This document shows, piece after piece, positions 15,524 to 20,808 of a stretch of DNA of 20,808 nucleotides. Under the pieces are notes generated by a model. The model saw only the letters and a program-made list of their open reading frames with translations, did no database searches and was not told the DNA's origin. The translations under genes and the position numbers were made by a program. Origin of the DNA: CAZBBB01 sp964490005 (GTDB taxonomy: Bacteria > Planctomycetota > B15-G4); contig CAZBBB010000046.1 of NCBI GenBank assembly GCA_964490005.1, positions 1 to 20,808 on the forward strand, read 5' to 3'. Numbering within the stretch: the first letter of the stretch is position 1; every line of letters starts with the position of its first letter.

Positions 15524-17611
15524 ATGGCCGAGCAGCCCGACACGAACGGCGGCCCCCGGACGGACGGCACGCGCGCCGCCGACGAGGGCGTCGAGCTGCC
15601 CGAACTCCTGGGCGAGATCACGCGCGTGATCGAGTCGGGCCGGCCGATCGACGCCGAGGACTACCTGCGCCGCTATCCGGCGCTCGCGCCCGACCTCAAG
15701 CAGTTCTTCCGGACGCGCCTGCTCGAGGGCGGCGACCGCGAGACGGGCCTGGCGGCCGGCGCCGTCATCGACGACTACCGCATCGTGCGCGAGGTGGGGC
15801 GCGGCGGCATGGGCGTGGTCTACGAGGCCGAGCAGATCTCGCTGGGCCGCACGGTCGCGCTCAAGGTGCTGCCCGCCTCGCTGCTGCGCGGCAGCTCGGC
15901 GGTCGACCGCTTCCGCCGCGAGGCCGCCGCCGTCGCGCGCCTGAGCCATCCGCGCATCGTCGCCGTGCACGGCTTCTCGCACGCCGGCGGCGTGGCCTGG
16001 CTGGCGATGGAGTTCGTGCGCGGCCCCGACCTGGCCGAGACGCTCGAGCGGCTGCGCACCGCGCGCACGCACGGCCGGCGCTTCGTGCGCATCAGCGGCC
16101 CCGACCTCGAGCAGGACATCGCCGTCTGGGCCCGCGGGCGCAAGCTCGCCGGGACGATGCCGGCCGACCGCGAGCGCGGCGACGGCATCGTCGTCGACCT
16201 GCAGAACAGCGCGCACCTCGCCGCGGCCTTCGCGCTCGACGCGGCCGAGGCGCTGGCCCACGCGCACGAGAACGGCATCATCCACCGCGACGTCAAGCCC
16301 AGCAACCTGCTGCTCGCTCCCGACGGGCACCTGCGGCTGTCGGACTTCGGCCTGGCCAAGAGCGCGGCCGACGGGTCGCTCACGGCGAGCGGCGACTTCG
16401 TCGGCTCGCCGGCCTACGTCAGCCCCGAGCAGGCCGCGCCGCGCCGCCGCAGGATCGACGCGCGCGCCGACGTGTACAGCCTCGGCGTGACGCTCTACGA
16501 GCTGCTCACGCTCGTGCAGCCCTTCGCCGCCAAGGACGTCGCGCAGATCCTGCGCCGCATCCTGACCGTCGAGCCGCCGCCGCCGACCAAGGTCAACCCG
16601 CGGATCCCGCGCGACCTCGAGACGATCGTGCTCAAGTGCATCGAGAAGGATCCCGAGCGGCGCTACCCGACGGCGGGCGCGCTGGCCGAGGACCTGCGGC
16701 GCTTCCTGAGCTACGAGGCCATCTCGGCGCGGCCGCCGGGCACCGTCACGCGCGTGGCGCGCACGCTGCGCCGCCACCGCGTGCGCGCGGCCCTGATCGC
16801 GATGGGGGCCGTCATCGCCGCGCTCGGCGGCCTGCTGCTGCGGGACCGGGCGGGCCGCGCCGAGCGCGACCGCATCGTGCGCGAGGTCGCCGACTCGCTG
16901 CAGGAGCAGGGCGGGCACGCGACCGCCGTCGGCGTGCTCGACCTGCTGGGCGAGCTGGGCGCCGACGTCTCCGTCGACGAGCGCCGCCGCTCGATCGACG
17001 CCGTCAGCGAGCACGCGCTGGCCCTGCTCGCCGACGGGCAGCTCGACGCCGTCGGACGGCTGCTCGAGCAGCTCGACGCGCGCGCCGCCTTCGGCCGCTG
17101 GAGCGAACTCGACCGCCGCCTGCTCGAGAACCGCATCCGCGACATCAAGCTCGGGCAGGCGCGCGCGCTGCAGCGGCTGCTGCTGGCGGCGCCCGACGCG
17201 CCGGCCTCGACGGCGCTGCGCCGGCAGCATCTCGGCGCGCTCGAGCGGCTGCTCTCCGACGAGGACGAACTCGTGGCCAAGAACGCCGCCGTGATCGTCG
17301 CGGCCGTCGGCGACCCGACCTCGCTCGGCGCGCTGGCGGACGCGCTCGCGCGCCGCCGCGACGCCGTGGGCCGGCGCGCGCTGCTGGCCGCGCTGGGGGC
17401 GCTCGGCCAGGAGGGCGCGGTGCCCTTCGTCGCCGCCGCGAGCCACGACACCGACCCGGCGATCCGCATGGCGGCGCTCGATGCGCTCGAACGGCTCGAT
17501 CCTCCCGAGCTCGACGCGCTGCTCAGCCACCTGGCCAACGATCCCGAACCCTGGCTGGTCGACCAGTTCCGCGCGCTGCGCCAGCGCCTCGCGGAGCGGC
17601 CGCTGCCATGA
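15524..17611 (+). CDS. Transmembrane Ser/Thr protein kinase with periplasmic HEAT tail
   Basis: The protein has 695 residues. An N-terminal adaptor-like segment (about 20-66, AEDYLRRYPALAPDLKQFF) precedes a complete Hanks-type kinase domain. It has the Gly-rich loop GRGGMGVVY (92-100), Lys114 in VALKVL, HRDVKPSN with catalytic Asp256, DFGLA (274-278), SPEQ (300-303) and DVYSLGVTLYELLT. Between the hinge region (MEFVRGPDL) and the helix before HRD there is an insertion of roughly 45-55 residues, rich in Arg (about 178-228). A single membrane helix lies at about 422-439, followed by ~250 residues predicted to be periplasmic, helical and ending in HEAT-like repeats (VPFVAAASHDTDPAIRMAAL near 630). 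It is likely an envelope signal receptor phosphorylating cytoplasmic targets. Its stop overlaps the start of a solute-binding lipoprotein gene (ATGA). Confidence 0.94.
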   Translation: MAEQPDTNGGPRTDGTRAADEGVELPELLGEITRVIESGRPIDAEDYLRRYPALAPDLKQFFRTRLLEGGDRETGLAAGAVIDDYRIVREVGRGGMGVVYEAEQISLGRTVALKVLPASLLRGSSAVDRFRREAAAVARLSHPRIVAVHGFSHAGGVAWLAMEFVRGPDLAETLERLRTARTHGRRFVRISGPDLEQDIAVWARGRKLAGTMPADRERGDGIVVDLQNSAHLAAAFALDAAEALAHAHENGIIHRDVKPSNLLLAPDGHLRLSDFGLAKSAADGSLTASGDFVGSPAYVSPEQAAPRRRRIDARADVYSLGVTLYELLTLVQPFAAKDVAQILRRILTVEPPPPTKVNPRIPRDLETIVLKCIEKDPERRYPTAGALAEDLRRFLSYEAISARPPGTVTRVARTLRRHRVRAALIAMGAVIAALGGLLLRDRAGRAERDRIVREVADSLQEQGGHATAVGVLDLLGELGADVSVDERRRSIDAVSEHALALLADGQLDAVGRLLEQLDARAAFGRWSELDRRLLENRIRDIKLGQARALQRLLLAAPDAPASTALRRQHLGALERLLSDEDELVAKNAAVIVAAVGDPTSLGALADALARRRDAVGRRALLAALGALGQEGAVPFVAAASHDTDPAIRMAALDALERLDPPELDALLSHLANDPEPWLVDQFRALRQRLAERPLP

Positions 17612-18714
17612 TCGGCCCGTCGTCCTTCGCCGCCGCGCTGACGCTCCTCGCGCTGTCCGTCGCCGCGTGCGGGCCGGCGCGCCCGGCGGCGATCGGCATC
17701 GTGCTGCCGCTGCAGGGCCCCACGAGCCAGTGGGGCCACGAACTCGAGTCGGGCATGCGGCTGGCGCTCGAGCGGTCGGGCGCCGAGATCCCCGTGATCA
17801 TCCGCGACAACGCGGGCAGCGCGCGCGGCACGTCGGCCGCGATCGAGACGCTCGTGGCCCAGGGCGCCAACGTCGTCATCGGCCCGCTGACCACCGACAA
17901 CGCCGTCACGGCGGGCATCGTGGCGCGATCGCTCGGCATCCCCTGCGTGGTGCCGGCCGCGACGGGCCCCGGCGTCACGCGCGAGGGCGGGTGGGCCCTG
18001 CGCATCTGCTACGAGGACGGGCAGGCCGGCCGCGCGCTGGCGCAGTTCGCGCGCGTCGACCGGGGCCTGACCGACCTGGCCGTCGTGATCGACCTCGACT
18101 CGGCCTACTCGCTCGGCCTGGCGGAGGCCTTCACGCTGGAGTTCCAGCGGCAGCGCGGGCGCATCGTGGCCGAACTGACCTACCGCGGCGGGTCCGACGA
18201 CCGCGCGGGCGTGCTCGACGCGCTGGCCGCGCTCGACGTGCAGGGCGCGCTGGTGGCCGGCTACGCGCCGGACCTGGTCGTGATGCTCGAGCAGGCGGAC
18301 GACGCGCGCCTCGCGGGCCTGCAGCTCTTCGGCGGCGACGCCTGGGACGGTTCGGGCCTCGCCCAGCGCCTGCCCGGGCGCGTGGCCGCCGCGTTCCACA
18401 CGCGGCACTTCTCGCCCGAGGACGGCCAACCCGCGGTCGTCGACTTCCTCGCCGCCTGGCGGGCGCGCCACGTCGAAGCGCCGAGCGACGCGGCGGCTCT
18501 CGGCTACGACGCGATGCAGCTGCTGCTCTCCTGCTGGCAGCCCGATCTCGACGGCGCGGCGCTGCTCGCCCGGCTGCGCGCGGCGCAGCACGCCCCGGGC
18601 GTGACGGGCGCGGTGCGCTTCGACCGCTACGGCTCGGCGAGCCGCAAGTCGATCCACATCGTGCAGGCGCACGACCCGGGCGCGCCGAAGTTCGTCAAGC
18701 GCGTCGACGGCTGA
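17608..18714 (+). CDS. Type-1 periplasmic-binding lipoprotein (branched-chain amino acid-binding-like)
   Basis: This 368-residue protein has a lipoprotein signal peptide with lipobox SVAAC (Cys21). The fold family is Peripla_BP_6/LivJ-like: IGIVLPLQGPTSQWGHEL at the start of lobe 1, the strand-turn VVIGPLTTDNAVTAG, IPCVVPAATGP, and lobe 2 elements such as ALGYDAMQLLLSCW. It would bind a small ligand outside the cytoplasmic membrane. No ABC permease or ATPase gene is nearby. Instead, the ATG at 17608 overlaps the stop of the Ser/Thr kinase, so a sensory rather than transport role is inferred. Upstream in-frame extension is out-of-frame kinase sequence and was discarded. Confidence 0.9.
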   Translation: MIGPSSFAAALTLLALSVAACGPARPAAIGIVLPLQGPTSQWGHELESGMRLALERSGAEIPVIIRDNAGSARGTSAAIETLVAQGANVVIGPLTTDNAVTAGIVARSLGIPCVVPAATGPGVTREGGWALRICYEDGQAGRALAQFARVDRGLTDLAVVIDLDSAYSLGLAEAFTLEFQRQRGRIVAELTYRGGSDDRAGVLDALAALDVQGALVAGYAPDLVVMLEQADDARLAGLQLFGGDAWDGSGLAQRLPGRVAAAFHTRHFSPEDGQPAVVDFLAAWRARHVEAPSDAAALGYDAMQLLLSCWQPDLDGAALLARLRAAQHAPGVTGAVRFDRYGSASRKSIHIVQAHDPGAPKFVKRVDG

Positions 18715-18722
18715 GCGGCCGC

Positions 18723-18737
18723 CCGCCGCGCCGGCGG
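18723..18737 (+). terminator. Small GC hairpin after the binding-protein gene
   Basis: CCGCCG (18723-18728), loop CGC, CGGCGG (18732-18737) form a perfect 6-bp stem nine bases after the stop. The following bases (ACGAATCCC) contain no T tract, so termination by this hairpin alone is doubtful. Confidence 0.3.
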
Positions 18738-18749
18738 ACGAATCCCGCA

Positions 18750-18765
18750 CCCCTTCAATTCGTGG
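18750..18765 (+). promoter_or_regulatory. Candidate distal NrdR box
   Basis: CCCCTTCAATTCGTGG matches the commonly cited NrdR-box consensus (ACACWATATATWGTGT, from memory) at about eight of sixteen positions, so it is weak alone. It agrees with the stronger downstream box at nine of sixteen positions and starts exactly 32 bp before it, about three helical turns, the phased arrangement expected of paired NrdR boxes. Confidence 0.35.
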
Positions 18766-18775
18766 CCGGGCGGGG

Positions 18776-18803
18776 TTGGAAACCCCATATCTTGTGGGAT
18801 ACT
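18776..18803 (+). promoter_or_regulatory. Putative nrdR promoter
   Basis: TTGGAA (18776-18781) and GATACT (18798-18803) are 16 bp apart, each matching the sigma70 consensus at four of six bases, in the only AT-richer stretch near nrdR. The proximal NrdR box fills the spacer, so a bound repressor would block polymerase. GGGGTT (18772-18777), GGA, AACCCC (18781-18786) also forms a perfect 6-bp inverted repeat here. Confidence 0.4.
18782..18797 (+). promoter_or_regulatory. Candidate proximal NrdR box
   Basis: ACCCCATATCTTGTGG agrees with the NrdR-box consensus at about twelve of sixteen positions, including the ATAT core and the GTG arm. It lies between the putative -35 and -10 hexamers and about 70 bases upstream of nrdR. 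Autoregulation of nrdR operons through such boxes is known in other bacteria. Confidence 0.5.
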
Positions 18804-18868
18804 CGCCCTTCGCGCGGGACAGGTGGTGGTCGGCAGACCCTCATCGGCGGCCCGCCGGAGGCCCCTTC

Positions 18869-19390
18869 GTGCGCTGTCCGTACTGCAAAGCCAACAACGA
18901 CCGGGTCATCGACTCGCGGCTGTCGGGCGAGGCGGACTGCATCCGCCGGCGGCGCGAGTGCCTCGAGTGCAAGGGGCGCTTCACGACGTACGAGAAGACG
19001 GGCGAGACGACGCTGCGCGTGATCAAGAAGGACGGCACGCGCGTGCCCTTCGACCGCGACCGCATCCTGAGGGGGCTGCTCGTGGCCTGCGAGAAGCGGC
19101 CCGTGCCGACCGAGGCCCTCGAGGCCGTCGTGGCCGGCATCGAGGCGCAGCTGCTCGAGATGTTCGACAAGGAGGTCTCCTCCAAGTACATCGGCCACCT
19201 CGTCATGGAGGCCCTGCGCGAACTCGATCAGGTGGCCTACGTACGCTTCGCGTCGGTCTACCGGGAGTTCAAGGACGTCAACCAGTTCCTCGACGAGCTC
19301 AAGCCGCTGCTCGGCGGGGTGCCGGCGGCGCTGGCGGGCGAGGTCGGCCGGCGCGGCGTGCGGGAGGGCAATGGTGCGTCGGGACCCTGA
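18869..19390 (+). CDS. nrdR: Transcriptional repressor NrdR
   Basis: The 173-residue protein has normal NrdR architecture. The zinc ribbon has Cys3 and Cys6 (RCPYC) and Cys31 and Cys34 (ECLEC), with the DNA-contacting VIDSR and RRRREC between and around them. An ATP-cone from about 49 to 139 (LRVIKKDGTRVPFDRDRI through VAYVRFASVYREF) senses ATP/dATP. NrdR represses ribonucleotide reductase genes when dATP is high. The start is the GTG at 18869, because family members begin one residue before CPYC and GGAG lies eight bases upstream; an in-frame TTG at 18776 would add unrelated residues and overlap the promoter. The C-terminal ~30 residues beyond the cone are Gly/Arg-rich. The next gene starts 20 bases before this stop. 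Confidence 0.97.
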   Translation: MRCPYCKANNDRVIDSRLSGEADCIRRRRECLECKGRFTTYEKTGETTLRVIKKDGTRVPFDRDRILRGLLVACEKRPVPTEALEAVVAGIEAQLLEMFDKEVSSKYIGHLVMEALRELDQVAYVRFASVYREFKDVNQFLDELKPLLGGVPAALAGEVGRRGVREGNGASGP

Positions 19391-20808
19391 CGGCGCGCCG
19401 CGCCTGGTCGTCCGCAAACGCGACGGGCGGCGCATGGCTTTCGACCCCGGCCGTCTGCGGGCCTCGCTGGCGGCCGCGCTGCAGACCGTGGGCGCCGCCG
19501 AGCCGACGCTGGCGGCCGATCTGTGCGACGTGGTCGTCGCCTACCTCGCCAGCCACCCCGAGCCGGCGCCGCTCTCGACCGCGCGCCTCGCGCAGCTCGT
19601 CGACCAGGTGCTGACGGGCGCCGGACACGGCGCCGCGGCGGCGGCCTTCGCGCGCCTGGCCGAGGAGCGCCGCTCGGCCGCCAGCGGACTGCGCATCCGC
19701 CCCAGCGGCCCCGAGGAGGTCGTGCGCGACGTGCCGCCGGCGGCCGAACTCGGCGGCGAGTCGTGGAGCAAGGGGCGGCTCATCCAGTTGCTGGCCAACG
19801 AGGCGCGGCTCGACGACGAGCTGGCGCAGCAGGTCGCCTCGGACGTCGAGCGCACGCTGTTCGCGTCGGGCCTGCGCAGCGTGAGCGCGGCGCTGCTGCG
19901 CGAGTGGATCGACAACGAACTGGCCGTGCGCGGCTTGCCGGCGCGGCTCGGCCAGCGGCAGTGGGTCGGCTTGCCGGCCCACGAGCTGCGCGAGCTGCTG
20001 GCGACGGGCAGTTCGGGCCGCGAGGTCGAGCGCGCCACGAGCGAGCGCCTGCTGGGCCGCTACGCCCTGCGCGAGGCGGTGCCGCCCGAAGTCGCCGCGG
20101 CCCACGAGGACGGCCGCCTGGAACTCGAGCACATCGGACGCGGCGCGCGCGTCGACGCGCTCGTGCTCGCTCCCTGGCGGCTGCCGGTGCTGGCGGCGGC
20201 CGCGCCCACGCGGCGCGCGCGGCTCGCGGCCCTCGGGCCGCTGGCCCGCGCGCTGGCCCACCACGTCGCGCGCGAACTCGTGCTCGTCTGGGACGGCCCG
20301 GCGCTGCCGGTCAGCGCCGCCACCGAACTGCTGCTCGACCTGGCCGAACCCGCGCCCGACGGCTGCGCGCTCGTGCTGGCCCTGCCGGCGGACCGTCCCG
20401 CCACCGTCGAGGCCTTTCTCGGCGCGCTGCAGGCGCTCGCGGCCACGCCGCGCTGGGGGCTGCCCCGCGTGCGACTGCCGGCCGCCGCGCTGTCGCCCGC
20501 GATGCTCGAGCGCGCGGTCGCGATCGAGGACGTCGATGCCCGGCTGCAGTTCACCGCGGCGTTGCCGCGTCCGGGGCTGGCGAGCTGCTCGGTGGCGGTC
20601 AATCTCGCGCGCGCGGCGCTCGACGCCGGTCCGCGGCGGGTACACGACTTCCTCGCGCGGCTCGACGCCTCGCTGGCGCTGGCGCGCACGGCCATCGTCT
20701 CGCAGGCGGCGCTGCTCGAGGACGGCGCCGGCGTGCGCAGCGAGCTGCGCCGGCGCACCGGGCTGGCCCTGCCGGCGCGGCCGCGGCTGGCGCTCGTGGG
20801 GCTCGCCG
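19371..20808 (+). CDS. ATP-cone protein related to class III ribonucleotide reductase, apparently degenerate (3' part outside window)
   Basis: The first 479 residues are visible; the gene runs off the end. An N-terminal ATP-cone (LVVRKRDGRRMAFDPGRL, about 11-100) is followed by a second cone-like helical unit (SWSKGRLIQLLANEARL to IDNELAVRG, 131-188). The rest resembles the NrdD catalytic domain in outline: AHEDGRLELEHIG at 244-256 where NrdD has HxxGxIHIHDLD, VAVNLARAAL at 408-417 where NrdD has TINLPR, and a helix ending LALVGLA. The HxHD motif is lost, and no Gly-Cys-Arg cysteine precedes NLAR; the only cysteines are 52, 332 and 406. It overlaps nrdR by 20 bases, so the two are translationally coupled. 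The function may be dNTP sensing or regulation and not reduction. The missing C terminus could still hold a glycyl-radical site. ATG 19371 follows GGGAGGG closely. Confidence 0.72.
   Translation, partial: MVRRDPDGAPRLVVRKRDGRRMAFDPGRLRASLAAALQTVGAAEPTLAADLCDVVVAYLASHPEPAPLSTARLAQLVDQVLTGAGHGAAAAAFARLAEERRSAASGLRIRPSGPEEVVRDVPPAAELGGESWSKGRLIQLLANEARLDDELAQQVASDVERTLFASGLRSVSAALLREWIDNELAVRGLPARLGQRQWVGLPAHELRELLATGSSGREVERATSERLLGRYALREAVPPEVAAAHEDGRLELEHIGRGARVDALVLAPWRLPVLAAAAPTRRARLAALGPLARALAHHVARELVLVWDGPALPVSAATELLLDLAEPAPDGCALVLALPADRPATVEAFLGALQALAATPRWGLPRVRLPAAALSPAMLERAVAIEDVDARLQFTAALPRPGLASCSVAVNLARAALDAGPRRVHDFLARLDASLALARTAIVSQAALLEDGAGVRSELRRRTGLALPARPRLALVGLA

Noticed and set aside
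13583..17530. A 1315-residue open frame on the minus strand, with other very long frames such as 844-3519 minus and the 5' part of 14050-18714 plus
   Set aside because: They lie over well-recognised genes (antiporter, carbonic anhydrase, kinase, chaperonins) and have the repetitive Arg/Ala/Gly or Arg/Asp/Val/Leu composition typical of out-of-frame reading in high-GC DNA. No domain is recognisable.
18804..18868. Cobalamin riboswitch before nrdR
   Set aside because: Such riboswitches can control RNR genes, but no B12-box-like sequence is visible and the leader is too short for the full aptamer.
18776..18868. N-terminal extension of NrdR from the TTG at 18776
   Set aside because: The added 31 residues match nothing in NrdR proteins, the TTG lies in the putative -35 element, and GTG 18869 has a good ribosome-binding site.

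Overview
This is a gene-dense, very G+C-rich bacterial window (G+C not computed; third positions are almost all G or C). Seventeen protein genes are supported, two of them cut by the window edges. I see no rRNA, tRNA, CRISPR array or insertion sequence. The best taxonomic guess is Planctomycetota. The reasons are a groEL-groES-groEL cluster, a secreted NPCBM-domain protein, an AlkP-type lipoprotein, and a membrane Ser/Thr kinase whose N-terminal segment and periplasmic HEAT tail resemble kinases of that phylum. This is inference from gene style, and another high-GC group such as myxobacteria is not excluded.

Left arm (1-2534, minus strand): a chaperonin operon transcribed right to left as groEL, groES, second groEL (cut at position 1). 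A run of G tracts capable of forming a quadruplex separates groES from the second groEL. Divergent from it (2807-5418, plus) are a secreted protein with a C-terminal NPCBM domain and an AlkP-superfamily lipoprotein five bases downstream. A RadC homologue follows (5472-6164) and converges by 15 bases on a minus-strand HEAT-repeat lipoprotein (6150-7577).

Centre (7588-9801, plus): a well-formed sigma70-like promoter (TTGACA, 18 bp, TATCAG) precedes a small Trm112-like protein and yidC. From 9871 to 14833 there is a tightly packed cell-surface carbohydrate cluster: a membrane-anchored SGNH hydrolase, a family 2 glycosyltransferase, a sugar nucleotidyltransferase, a nucleotide-sugar epimerase and a CPA2-type antiporter. 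Three of its four junctions are 4-base stop/start overlaps. A beta-carbonic anhydrase follows 27 bases later.

Right arm (15524-20808, plus): a Ser/Thr kinase with a membrane segment and a predicted periplasmic HEAT tail overlaps by 4 bases the gene for an orphan type-1 periplasmic-binding lipoprotein, which suggests a ligand-sensing pair. Then comes nrdR behind a short AT-richer control region with two candidate NrdR boxes 32 bp apart. nrdR overlaps by 20 bases a gene, cut by the window end, that looks like a class III ribonucleotide reductase with an ATP cone but without the visible catalytic cysteine and HxHD signatures. This NrdR plus pseudo-NrdD pair, together with its promoter, is the most interesting feature of the window.
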